In this document: positions 7,841 through 16,229 of the stretch, piece by piece
Position numbering within the stretch: position 1 is the first letter of the stretch
Layout of the letters: every line of letters begins with the position of its first letter
Assembly (NCBI GenBank): GCA_023453795.1
Contig: JAEXSP010000008.1
Location: 1 to 64,000 of the forward strand
DNA length: 64,000 bases
Origin: Bacillota bacterium
Lineage (GTDB): Bacteria; Bacillota; Clostridia; Acetivibrionales; JAEXSP01
Direction of reading: 5' to 3'
Program-made: the position numbers and the translations under genes
The notes under the pieces: model-generated
Told to the model about the DNA's origin: nothing
Databases searched by the model: none
The model's input: only the letters and a program-made list of their open reading frames with translations

Positions 7841-10138
7841 TTACTGAATCTTGCCTAATGACTCCACAATGGAATCGCATAAAGACTGTGCTGCTTTCTG
7901 CCTGAAATCCTCGGTCAGCAATTTACTCCTGTCTCCGGCATTCGTTATAAACCCTATTTCGGCAAGTGAAGCGGGCATTTTGGTTGCATGCAGGACAATA
8001 AGGTCAGGCCTGGGCACAATACCCCTGTTTACTGTTTTAAGATCAGCAATCAGATTGTTCTGAATTGTTTGAGCAAAATTTTTGCAATTAAAGCCATCCC
8101 TTGTATTATTTCCGTAGTACAGGGTCTCAGTGCCGCTAATGCTTGCTTGGTATGAATTATTATGAATGCATATGAAAAGCTTCGCTTTCAAGCTGTTCGC
8201 TATGTATGCTCTCTCATAAGGCGACAGATAGCTGTCGTCCTGTCTGGTCATATAGGTTTTGATACCTTTGCTCTTAAGAAGAGCATTTAATCTTAATGCA
8301 ATGTCAAAATTAAGCGTCTTTTCTTTTACGCCGTTGGAAGTTGCTCCCGAATCAGAACCGCCGTGGCCGGCATCTATTACAACAAGCTTATCCTGAGGTG
8401 TGCTTGGCTTTATTATGTTAATTGCCGTATCCTTTGTCAATTCCCTATAGATGACAACATATTCAAACCTTTCTTTTGCATTTAGTATAATGCTTGTGTT
8501 ACCGCTTGCACCGTCGTTTACAACTTGAACGTATTCCAGATATCGGTCATTAATATTCATGAAGCCTGAACTTAAGTCGGCTGTCTTGTTTGAGAAGGTT
8601 ATTATGAATTTGTTTCCGTCATATTTTGAATTATAGTGCTTAATACTGCCATCTGCCCCCTCAGTCAGCTTTACTTTGCTAAGCAAGAGATGCACCCTGT
8701 CGCCGCTATTGTAGTATTTTATATTCTTTACCTCTTGAGGGATTGCCAGTGAAATCACCGTTCCGCCAGAAACAGGGCTTATATTGTAATTATAGATGGC
8801 TTTTGCAATAAGTGTGATGCTTGTCTTGTTTGACACCTGATCTCTTTGGATCACAATGGTGCTTAAGCAATCGTCATTTACTTGCAATATGCCGCTTCCC
8901 AAATCACCAAGATCATTTTCAAAGGTAACGGTAAAAGTTTTCCCTGTGGAATCAAGGCTTTGAGTGTACAGCTTAGCTGAGCCGTTCTGGGCAAAGAGGT
9001 TGATACCACTCAAGTTGATATTGACAACTCCCCCATTATTGCTATAGCTGATGTTTTTATACATCGGATCCTCAATATACAGGGCCAGTTCGCCGCTGTT
9101 TTCCAATGTGTGATATTGGTACTGTCCGTTCAAATTAACTATTGCTCTTATTGTATCCTCATCATACTGTGAATATTGCACCGACTTAATACGTGAGCTG
9201 TTTATACTGATTTGATTATCAGCTATAGGTCTCAGGGAATTAGGTATATCTATAACAATCCTGTCAGGGTCAGTCAGCCGTTCAATCTTGTAACCGGCAT
9301 AATCTATGAATCCAAACGATACCTTATCGCAGTTCCCTTCAACTGAATACGCCACATTGAATGGAGCATTATCATCCCGCACATCATCTCCGCGGCCTGT
9401 TTCTGAAGCTTTGTTCAATTTAATTGCGAAGCCGCCTGCCTCTTTTTTGGCAATCCAATTATATGTAAATTTCTCCTTGGCGTATAAAATCAAGCTTGTT
9501 TTTTTAGTCCCGGCATCTTTTATTACACTTATATAATTTACATACGCATCATTTATGCTTATTTTTGAACCGGCAATATCTGCCAGATTGCTGGCAAAAG
9601 TCAAAGTGTACTTTTTGCCTGTTGGATCAAGTGTTCCTTTATAAGAAGAGCTGGAATAGGATTTTGCACCTTTTACCACCAACGTTGCACCCGTGCTGTC
9701 CATGTAATAATACAAATTTTTTGCTATTTGATTTACAACGTAAATGACCAATTCCCTCTTGCCCTCTTCAACAAAATACTGCGGACCGCCTGTGACGTCC
9801 AGCACGATCCTTGCGGTGCTTTTGCCATTTGCCGCATATCTTATTGTCTTGACATACTTTCCGTTTGCATTGATTTTAACTTGTTCCAATGGCGCAGCCG
9901 TATTCGGAATGTCAACAACGATTCTGTCAGGGTTATTCAACCTCATGAATTTATAGCCATTATAAGCGTCCAAAGGAATAACGACCTTATCCTGATTTTT
10001 TCCCGGAAGACATTTTACTTCCTTAAGAGTATTGACCGGACTTGAGCTTTTTGCAATCAAAGTATCCGCATATGTCAGATTCACGGAAAAAGCAGACATG
10101 ATTACAACAACAAGAAGAAACGCAATAAATTTTTTCAT
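7841..10138 (-). CDS. N-acetylmuramoyl-L-alanine amidase with AMIN domains
   Basis: A 765-residue secreted cell-wall hydrolase. A signal peptide covers residues 1-25. AMIN-type modules follow, two clear (YNGYKFMRLNNPDRIVVDIP; YAGYKIERLTDPDRIVIDIP) plus more divergent beta-rich repeats. The C-terminal Amidase_3 domain starts near residue 583 with VVIDAGHGGSDSG. Its zinc and catalytic residues are visible: His in DAGHGG, Glu in KEKTLNF, His in CIHNN, Glu in LAEIGFI. It should cleave the amide bond between MurNAc and the stem peptide; AMIN domains target such enzymes to envelope structures. GGAGTGAGGTG precedes the ATG. It lies 104 bases upstream of the gerM-like gene on the same strand. Confidence 0.93.
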   Translation of the reverse strand: MKKFIAFLLVVVIMSAFSVNLTYADTLIAKSSSPVNTLKEVKCLPGKNQDKVVIPLDAYNGYKFMRLNNPDRIVVDIPNTAAPLEQVKINANGKYVKTIRYAANGKSTARIVLDVTGGPQYFVEEGKRELVIYVVNQIAKNLYYYMDSTGATLVVKGAKSYSSSSYKGTLDPTGKKYTLTFASNLADIAGSKISINDAYVNYISVIKDAGTKKTSLILYAKEKFTYNWIAKKEAGGFAIKLNKASETGRGDDVRDDNAPFNVAYSVEGNCDKVSFGFIDYAGYKIERLTDPDRIVIDIPNSLRPIADNQISINSSRIKSVQYSQYDEDTIRAIVNLNGQYQYHTLENSGELALYIEDPMYKNISYSNNGGVVNINLSGINLFAQNGSAKLYTQSLDSTGKTFTVTFENDLGDLGSGILQVNDDCLSTIVIQRDQVSNKTSITLIAKAIYNYNISPVSGGTVISLAIPQEVKNIKYYNSGDRVHLLLSKVKLTEGADGSIKHYNSKYDGNKFIITFSNKTADLSSGFMNINDRYLEYVQVVNDGASGNTSIILNAKERFEYVVIYRELTKDTAINIIKPSTPQDKLVVIDAGHGGSDSGATSNGVKEKTLNFDIALRLNALLKSKGIKTYMTRQDDSYLSPYERAYIANSLKAKLFICIHNNSYQASISGTETLYYGNNTRDGFNCKNFAQTIQNNLIADLKTVNRGIVPRPDLIVLHATKMPASLAEIGFITNAGDRSKLLTEDFRQKAAQSLCDSIVESLGKIQ

Positions 10139-10364
10139 TTGGACACCTCACTCCATCACTAATCCTTTGTAACTGGAATATTCCGCAAAATTTTCCTCAA
10201 TAGCATATGTTTCGACATATAAAAACCTTTTCCCTGCCGGGATAAGGAACTGTAATACAACTGTAACACGGACTATGAAAATAAAGTTCACCAAACATTG
10301 TGAATTTTTGAAAGAAGAGGGAATGACGCAAAATCATTACAGAGAGTTCAATTGGACGGAATTG

Positions 10365-12191
10365 TCACCTTACCCTGTACAGATTGGATTTATTCTTTAC
10401 TTTAATATATTTAAAATGGTTTTTTTTCAAATTGTCAGTCAACGAACTATACTTAGACAGTAATAAAATGTAAGAGCCGTTTTTGTTTAAAAACCTATCC
10501 CAAGTTTTTTTATTGTATGGAATACTATTTATTATTTTTATATTATTACTTCCAATAAGATATCTTATCATATAGTAATAGTAGCCTTTGTCGTTTAATG
10601 GAATATATACCAGCAGTCCTTTGTTCTTTGAAAGCCTGACACCCTTTATTGATTTATTTATGATGAGCCTTGCCGACTGATCCGGGGGATTCACCACAGA
10701 ACCGATATCCTTTTTAACCTGGGGAGCATACAATAAAAACAGGCATGCCGTCAGAGCAGCCAGCTGCTTGTGTCGAAACGATTTACCCTCTGCCGTAGCC
10801 AAAAGCAAAGACATGCTTTGAATGCCTATTACTACAATTGAAACCGCAGCTTCATATCTGCCAAATGCAGCTAGATTTCGTGCTTCGTTCTCGGGCATAA
10901 TGAACAGATAAAAAGAGAGCAAGAAGCTCATGTACATTATGTATACTATGCAGGAAGATATTAACCCATAAAGAATGTAATAAGGCTTGATACAAATATT
11001 TTGTTCTTTAATTGCCGCCAACGCCTCCAATTTTATTATGGAGGCAGAAATTGCAAGCACCATCAGGCTTATCAAAGTAATTATAACGACAGGTTTAAAA
11101 TCATAACGGTTTATGTCTTCCAATTTTTTAAGAAATCTAGTAAGTAATATTCTGTAAAAGCCCTCACTCCTGGATGGGTGCAACAGCATTCCAACTGAAA
11201 ACTTTTCTCCCTGTGTATTTGTAAATGCCCTATGGTAAAAATTCATCCATGTTAAGGTAATAATTGCCGGTAACACTATAAAGCATAGAGTAAAGGCCGA
11301 AATTATTGTCTTGTTCAGACCTTTTTTATTTAAAACTACAGATCTTACAATATGTAAAAGGGCATATAAAACGCCAATTACTGCAAAAATATTTCCAATA
11401 TCTTTCACAAGAATCAGGGAAGACAAAATCGGTGCACTTAAGATTATCATACGTTTTAAATCATTGCTGTACAAGGTAATGACAGCCAACAGGCCTACAA
11501 ACATAACTGCAATCAAGGTATCGACCAGAAGATTAAACATGCATGATATAATGATAGTAGATATTACAAAAAAGGTTGCTATACTTATGACATAATGGCT
11601 TATCTTTTTTAACGATGCAAATGCCATTGGAGCGGCAAATGCAGATCCAACCAGTAAAGCCTGGGCAAAAAGGGCTCTTCCCTCTGACCGCCCTATGAAG
11701 CTGCATATGTAATATATAAACAAAGCAGCGCCTGGGGGGTAGTTCTTGAACTGAGGCTCAATCATACTGTTTCCGCGGGGAAAGGAATCAAACCTGAAAA
11801 TTTCCTTAACATACATTCCCCAATGTGAAAAATTGTCATACTGAACCAAATATACATGTCTCATTCTAACAGCATAAAAACATGCGAATACCAAAAGAAA
11901 ACAAAAGCCGAGCGTTAGAAAAGGCATTATAGGTATTTTAGCTTTATCTTTAATAAATTTGAGAACAAAAAAGGCAAATAACACCAAACCCGCTACCAAG
12001 AGCAAAAGAGCCGTTTGCTTTAGAAAACCGGCCAATCCTCCGAAGTACATTATACAAACTATACTGCAAAAAATCACAAACGGAATAACAGAAGAATTGA
12101 CTTTTCTTTCCTGTAAAAACAGACCATACCCCAAAAATGACAATAATAGTAAAATAGATGTAGCGCTACATTTTATTATATCTAAATACAT
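10365..12191 (-). CDS. Polytopic membrane protein, GT-C glycosyltransferase-like
   Basis: About 608 residues with at least ten predicted transmembrane helices spread over the first 500 positions and a soluble C-terminal segment of about 110 residues. The first extracytoplasmic loop contains YDNFSHWGMYVKEIFRFDSFP and a later loop has PQFKNYPPGAALF. An acidic residue after an early helix and a YPP motif are typical of GT-C fold lipid-linked sugar transferases, so a role in glycosylating an envelope polymer is reasonable. I do not recognise a specific family. Start at 12191 is supported by GAGG six bases upstream; 12194 is an alternative. It stands alone. Confidence 0.55.
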   Translation of the reverse strand: MYLDIIKCSATSILLLLSFLGYGLFLQERKVNSSVIPFVIFCSIVCIMYFGGLAGFLKQTALLLLVAGLVLFAFFVLKFIKDKAKIPIMPFLTLGFCFLLVFACFYAVRMRHVYLVQYDNFSHWGMYVKEIFRFDSFPRGNSMIEPQFKNYPPGAALFIYYICSFIGRSEGRALFAQALLVGSAFAAPMAFASLKKISHYVISIATFFVISTIIISCMFNLLVDTLIAVMFVGLLAVITLYSNDLKRMIILSAPILSSLILVKDIGNIFAVIGVLYALLHIVRSVVLNKKGLNKTIISAFTLCFIVLPAIITLTWMNFYHRAFTNTQGEKFSVGMLLHPSRSEGFYRILLTRFLKKLEDINRYDFKPVVIITLISLMVLAISASIIKLEALAAIKEQNICIKPYYILYGLISSCIVYIMYMSFLLSFYLFIMPENEARNLAAFGRYEAAVSIVVIGIQSMSLLLATAEGKSFRHKQLAALTACLFLLYAPQVKKDIGSVVNPPDQSARLIINKSIKGVRLSKNKGLLVYIPLNDKGYYYYMIRYLIGSNNIKIINSIPYNKKTWDRFLNKNGSYILLLSKYSSLTDNLKKNHFKYIKVKNKSNLYRVR

Positions 12192-12302
12192 CATTAACCT
12201 CGCTGTAATAATAACCAATCTTTCTAATATTATACATAATTATCGGATGGTTGCAAACATTTTATTAGATATATTACAGTTACGGTCTTCTTTTGCAGCT
12301 TA

Positions 12303-12833
12303 CTATTTCTTTTTTTGCTGAGATTCGTTGAATGAAACTATACAGCCGCAAAACTTCTGTCTGTACAGCTCCATTTCCTTTGCCATCTGCTGCCCTTGCC
12401 TGAAACCAGGCCTGAAGTCTTTATAATAGAACTCTACTCCATACTTTTCGGCAAGCTTTTCTCCTAATTCCCTGATCAATTCGTGCTTTTGATACGGGCT
12501 GACCAGCAATGTAGTAGTAAATGCATCAAAACCTTCCTCTTTAGCCTTTGCGGCGGCTCTCTCAAGCCTTATACCGTAGCACATGCTGCAGCGTTCTTCT
12601 CCCGTTCCTTTAAACTGCTCCCATTCATTCTGACGGAAATCGTCCTCATATATTACCGGAATTCCTTTTATGGCAGAAAATTTCGCGACATTCTCCTTCC
12701 TTCTGAGAAATTCCTCTTTTGGATGTATATTCGGATTAAAGAAAAAGCCTTCAATTTCAATATTTTCATCCTGCAGTACACTTACAGGGTAGGTGGAGCA
12801 AGGCCCACAGCACATGTGCAAAAGTAATTTCAT
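12303..12833 (-). CDS. queH: Epoxyqueuosine reductase QueH
   Basis: A 176-residue enzyme of the DUF208/QueH family that performs the last step of queuosine tRNA modification, epoxyqueuosine to queuosine, without cobalamin. Cysteines for the Fe-S cluster and metal site are all visible: HMCCGPC at residues 6-12, ERCSMCY in the middle and KFCGC near the C-terminus. The motif TTTLLVSPYQKHELI is also typical. AGGAGGATAAG precedes the ATG. The gene lies about 100 bases downstream of ruvB on the same strand, a common clostridial arrangement, and could be the distal gene of the ruv transcript. Confidence 0.95.
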   Translation of the reverse strand: MKLLLHMCCGPCSTYPVSVLQDENIEIEGFFFNPNIHPKEEFLRRKENVAKFSAIKGIPVIYEDDFRQNEWEQFKGTGEERCSMCYGIRLERAAAKAKEEGFDAFTTTLLVSPYQKHELIRELGEKLAEKYGVEFYYKDFRPGFRQGQQMAKEMELYRQKFCGCIVSFNESQQKKK

Positions 12834-12933
12834 CTTATCCTCCGACTGCTAATTATTCTTCCAGACACTTCATGTCAGCTCCCTAATAAGGAGGCCAAGT
12901 TTGATCCTTATATCTGAATCTTATTATACCTGT

Positions 12934-13929
12934 TTACTCATACTTCACCCCAAAGTGTTCATATGCAAGTTTCGTAGCCATTCTGCCTCTTGGCGTTTTG
13001 TTTAGGAAGCCCAGTTGAAGCAGGAAGGGTTCATATACATCTTCAATTGTCTCGGTTTCCTCACCGATTGAAGCAGCTAAGGTATCAAGCCCAACGGGCC
13101 CACCTCCGAATTTCTCAATGATGGTCATAAGCATGCTTCTGTCCACACCGTCAAGTCCGATTCCATCCACTTCCAGCGCATCAAGAGCTATCCCGGCCAG
13201 TTTATTGTCAATAAATCCGTCGCCCTTTACCTGAGCAAAATCCCTGACCCTTTTTAACAGCCTGTTTGCTATCCTTGGAGTGCCCCTTGAGCGTCTGGCA
13301 ATTTCCTCCGCACCGGCTTCATCAATCCCTATATTCAGTATTCCCGCAGATCTTTTTACTATCAGCTTCAATTCCTCCGGTGAATACATTTCTAGTCTGT
13401 TGATCACGCCAAACCTGTCTCTTAACGGTGAAGTCAGCAAGCCCGCCCTAGTTGTCGCACCAATAAGAGTGAATTTGGGCAGGTCCAGTCTGATCGAACG
13501 CGCACTGGGGCCTTTGCCTATTATAATATCCAGGGCGTAGTCTTCCATTGCGGGATAAAGTATTTCTTCGACACTTCTGTTCAGCCTGTGTATCTCATCT
13601 ATGAATAGAACATCAAAATTGCCGAGATTCGTAAGTATGGCTGCCAAATCACCCGGTTTTTCTATGGCCGGCCCCGAGGTGATCCTGAAGTTTACACCCA
13701 GTTCAGATGCAATAATGCCTGAGAGCGTCGTTTTACCAAGCCCCGGCGGGCCGTAAAGGAGCACATGGTCCAAAGCCTCGCCCCTCTTTTTGGCTGCCTC
13801 AATGAATACCGTCAGGTTTTCCTTTACCTTGGTCTGACCTATGTAATCACTTAGCTTCCTTGGTCTCAGGGAAGCTTCATCATAATCCTCGACCTTCATT
13901 TCACAGCCGATAAGCCTTTCCTCTTCCAT
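12934..13929 (-). CDS. ruvB: Holliday junction branch migration ATPase RuvB
   Basis: A 331-residue AAA+ motor that, bound to RuvA, drives branch migration of Holliday junctions. Walker A GPPGLGKTT, Walker B LFIDEIH, sensor-1 GATTRAGLL and the C-terminal winged-helix domain (GGGPVGLDTLAASIGEE...PRGRMAT) are all present and the length is normal. The ATG at 13929 is preferred over the in-frame GTG at 13935 because AGAGGTG lies in the right place for the ATG. RuvA is encoded 134 bases upstream, separated by a hairpin-rich spacer. Confidence 0.97.
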   Translation of the reverse strand: MEEERLIGCEMKVEDYDEASLRPRKLSDYIGQTKVKENLTVFIEAAKKRGEALDHVLLYGPPGLGKTTLSGIIASELGVNFRITSGPAIEKPGDLAAILTNLGNFDVLFIDEIHRLNRSVEEILYPAMEDYALDIIIGKGPSARSIRLDLPKFTLIGATTRAGLLTSPLRDRFGVINRLEMYSPEELKLIVKRSAGILNIGIDEAGAEEIARRSRGTPRIANRLLKRVRDFAQVKGDGFIDNKLAGIALDALEVDGIGLDGVDRSMLMTIIEKFGGGPVGLDTLAASIGEETETIEDVYEPFLLQLGFLNKTPRGRMATKLAYEHFGVKYE

Positions 13930-13979
13930 TAGCACACCTCTCTAATTCTATTCATATCCCCCTGTCATTTTATGACATA

Positions 13980-14046
13980 CCCCTTTGGCAATGGGGACTT
14001 TCCTGTCCAGCCTCCCTTGCGAAAGGGAGGTGTCACTAAGTGACGG
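13980..14046. repeat. Tandem-hairpin palindromic element between ruvA and ruvB
   Basis: Three palindromes in a row: CCCC...GGGG at 13980-13996, the strong stem CCTCCCTT/AAAGGGAGG at 14011-14030, and GTCACT/AGTGAC at 14032-14044. No T-run follows, so it is not an ordinary terminator. From memory, very similar multi-hairpin sequences recur between genes in other Clostridia. It interrupts ruvA-ruvB and could lower or stabilise the downstream message. Confidence 0.6.
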
Positions 14047-14063
14047 AAGGATTTCTATTGTTT

Positions 14064-14669
14064 CTAGCGGACAAGTCCTTTTAAAGCACTTTTTATTATC
14101 GCCTCAAGATCCATTTCTTCAGAGTAAACTGCGGATACCGCCCTGCTGGCCTCCAGCGGCGTATATCCCAGCACCATTAACGCGCTTATGGCTTCTGATG
14201 CATGGGAATTCTCATTTCTTAAAGCAGCCTTCTCATTAACAGAAGCATCTACAGCACTGAGCTGTTCTTTCTTTATTTTATCCTTCAGCTCAAGTATAAT
14301 CCTTTGAGCCACCTTATTTCCTACGCCCTGAGCCTTTGTAAGTGTTTTGGTATCGTCTGTAATGACTGCAAGACCGAACTTCGAAGGGGAGACCGAGGAA
14401 ATTACCGATATTGCAGCTTTTGGTCCAACTCCCGAAACTGAAATCAGGAGCTCAAACATACCCATCTCCTCCTGTGTTATGAAGCCATACAAGTTCATAA
14501 TATCTTCCCTGACATATAGGTGGGTGAACACCTTAACCTCGTCTCCGGCAGTACCTATCGTCTCTATTGTAGATAATGCGGTATATATCTTGTATCCGAC
14601 CCCGTTAGCTTCTACCACCACGTAATCCCCATGTTTGTAAGCAAGTTTTCCTTTAATGTACGCAAACAA
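14064..14669 (-). CDS. ruvA: Holliday junction DNA helicase subunit RuvA
   Basis: A 201-residue tetrameric DNA-binding protein that clamps the Holliday junction and loads RuvB. The OB domain (FAYIKGKLAYKHGDYVVVEANG), the helix-hairpin-helix motifs including LISVSGVGPKAAI and GVGNKVAQRIILELKDK, and the C-terminal RuvB-contacting domain (EAISALMVLGYTPLEA) are complete. RuvA normally begins M-(F/Y)-A-Y-I, which points to the TTG at 14669, with GGGGGT seven bases upstream. An upstream in-frame TTG at 14684 gives MGVRN but has no good ribosome site. Confidence 0.95.
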   Translation of the reverse strand: MFAYIKGKLAYKHGDYVVVEANGVGYKIYTALSTIETIGTAGDEVKVFTHLYVREDIMNLYGFITQEEMGMFELLISVSGVGPKAAISVISSVSPSKFGLAVITDDTKTLTKAQGVGNKVAQRIILELKDKIKKEQLSAVDASVNEKAALRNENSHASEAISALMVLGYTPLEASRAVSAVYSEEMDLEAIIKSALKGLVR

Positions 14670-14687
14670 ATTTCTTACCCCCAACTT

Positions 14688-15464
14688 CTATTTTTTTGGT
14701 ACAAATGCATCAATCAGCTTCCAATTTACCTTGATTCCATTGTTTTTGCATACTCTCTCACATTCATAGCATTTGATGCAATCGGAATGAATCCTTATAG
14801 TTTCGCCACTTCGAATGTTATTTACAGGGCAGCTTTTTACACATAATCCGCATTTAGTACAATTACTATTATCCACATGCGGCTTTGGGCAAAACCTGAT
14901 GAACAATTTCCAGAACCAATTACCCAGCTTGTGTTTCTTGGTCTTGAGTGAAAAGTCGTATATTGCCCTGTCTATTTTACCGCTTTTAAAATCCTTTATA
15001 ATTCTTTCTATATATTCATCAAAACCTCTCAGATCATCCTGATCTGGTCTGCCAAAGCCCTTCCCGGCTTTTTTCAACGGCGTCCATGTATCTTCGCAGA
15101 CTGTCCCGTCTGCCGAAAGAATCTTAAGCCCTTTTCGAGCAAAGTATAAACTGAGATTGTCATTCATTATTTTATCAACATGCTTCTTTTTTTCTGCTCC
15201 ATAGGTTGAAAATATGAAACCCGCTTTCCCGGTCATGTCCGGAAGGCCCTTAATATATTCCTCCCAAATAAGAGGCTCTCTGTAGTAATATACCGGAGAT
15301 CCTATAAATACAATTTTGTATTCGTCCATATCGGAAGGCTTGCCTTCGGTAATTTCTATCAAATCTGAATTCATGCCTATTGCCTGCAGCCTGGCAGAAA
15401 TTCTTTCAGCCAGTATTCTCGTATGCCCGCCTTGAGAAAAGAACAGTATTAGTGCTTTTGCCAT
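14688..15464 (-). CDS. EFR1-type flavodoxin / 2[4Fe-4S] ferredoxin
   Basis: A 258-residue electron-transfer protein. Residues 1-150 form a flavodoxin-like FMN domain (FFSQGGHTRILAERI supplies the phosphate loop and FIGSPVYYYREP the next FMN loop). The C-terminus has two 4Fe-4S motifs, CTKCGLCVKSCPVNNI and CIKCYECERVCKNNGI. This matches the EFR1 ferrodoxin family of anaerobes. Its place between ruvC and ruvA is odd: 22 bases after ruvC and 18 bases before ruvA, so it is co-transcribed with recombination genes with no obvious functional tie. Confidence 0.85.
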   Translation of the reverse strand: MAKALILFFSQGGHTRILAERISARLQAIGMNSDLIEITEGKPSDMDEYKIVFIGSPVYYYREPLIWEEYIKGLPDMTGKAGFIFSTYGAEKKKHVDKIMNDNLSLYFARKGLKILSADGTVCEDTWTPLKKAGKGFGRPDQDDLRGFDEYIERIIKDFKSGKIDRAIYDFSLKTKKHKLGNWFWKLFIRFCPKPHVDNSNCTKCGLCVKSCPVNNIRSGETIRIHSDCIKCYECERVCKNNGIKVNWKLIDAFVPKK

Positions 15465-15486
15465 TCTGACACCTCACAAACCAAAT

Positions 15487-15975
15487 CTATTTGCCCAGTT
15501 TTACCATTCTGAAGGAATGCCCGTGACACACGGCTACAGCTAAAGCGTCCGCAACATCGTCAGGCTTTGGAATTGCGGGAAGGCTCAAAATAATCTTAAT
15601 CATCTGTTGAATCTGCGCCTTTTCAGCTCTTCCATAGCCGACAACAGATTGTTTTACCTGCAGCGGCGTATATTCAAAAACATCTATTCCTGACCTGGCT
15701 GCCGCAAGAACTGCGACACCCCTGCCATGTCCTACAGTCAGGGCCGTTTTAATATTTTTATTGAAGAAAAGCTCTTCAATTGATATCGCATCGGGCTTGT
15801 ACCTGCCAATCAGTTCTTCCAGCCTTTCGCTGAGGTGAAGAAGCCTTTTGGGCAGGAGCATTCCGGCTTCCGTTGTAATCGCTCCATAGTCTATTACCGA
15901 AAATTTGTTCCCCTCATATTTTACTATACCATAACCGGTTATTGCAAATCCCGGGTCTATCCCCATAATGATCAT
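15487..15975 (-). CDS. ruvC: Crossover junction endodeoxyribonuclease RuvC
   Basis: A 162-residue dimeric nuclease that resolves Holliday junctions. The RNase H-like fold and catalytic acidic residues are visible: Asp in MGIDPGFAITGYG, Glu in ISIEELFF, and the C-terminal PDDVADALAVAVCH. GGAGG lies seven bases before the ATG. It is the first gene of the ruvC-EFR1-ruvA-ruvB(-queH) series and is divergent from argG. Confidence 0.97.
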   Translation of the reverse strand: MIIMGIDPGFAITGYGIVKYEGNKFSVIDYGAITTEAGMLLPKRLLHLSERLEELIGRYKPDAISIEELFFNKNIKTALTVGHGRGVAVLAAARSGIDVFEYTPLQVKQSVVGYGRAEKAQIQQMIKIILSLPAIPKPDDVADALAVAVCHGHSFRMVKLGK

Positions 15976-16109
15976 AATACATCCTCCGATTCAGACTATA
16001 GCCGATGAAAAAACAAAATAATTATTTGTAATGTCATTTATAAAGAATATTCTTTCTATTGCATTGGAAGGATATATCTAATAAAATCAATTACAGGGCT
16101 GTAATAATA

Positions 16110-16144
16110 TTGCATAATTATACATTTCATTGTATAATAATTAG
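16110..16144 (+). promoter_or_regulatory. argGH promoter with two ARG-box-like operators
   Basis: A promoter TTGCAT (16110-16115), 17-bp spacer, TATAAT (16133-16138). Two ARG-box-like sites overlap it: TGCATAATTATACA at 16111-16124, an exact fit to TGnATwwwwATnCA, and the weaker TGTATAATAATTAG at 16131-16144. Their centres are 20 bp apart, about two helical turns, the geometry of paired ArgR/AhrC operators. Binding would cover both the -35 and -10, giving arginine-dependent repression. Confidence 0.6.
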
Positions 16145-16229
16145 TATTCGTACTTTGGTTTTGGGTAATGCCCATCACCAACAGCCAATAGTCAATAGTA
16201 TTTTATCATATTTAGGGAGGTAATGGACA

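Noticed and set aside
10275..10463. Plus-strand open frame of 62 codons
   Set aside because: No ribosome site, and it runs into the 3' end of the larger leftward membrane-protein gene.
16040..16051. AAGAATATTCTT palindrome as a LexA box upstream of ruvC
   Set aside because: It does not fit the firmicute LexA pattern (GAAC-N4-GTTC); probably chance.
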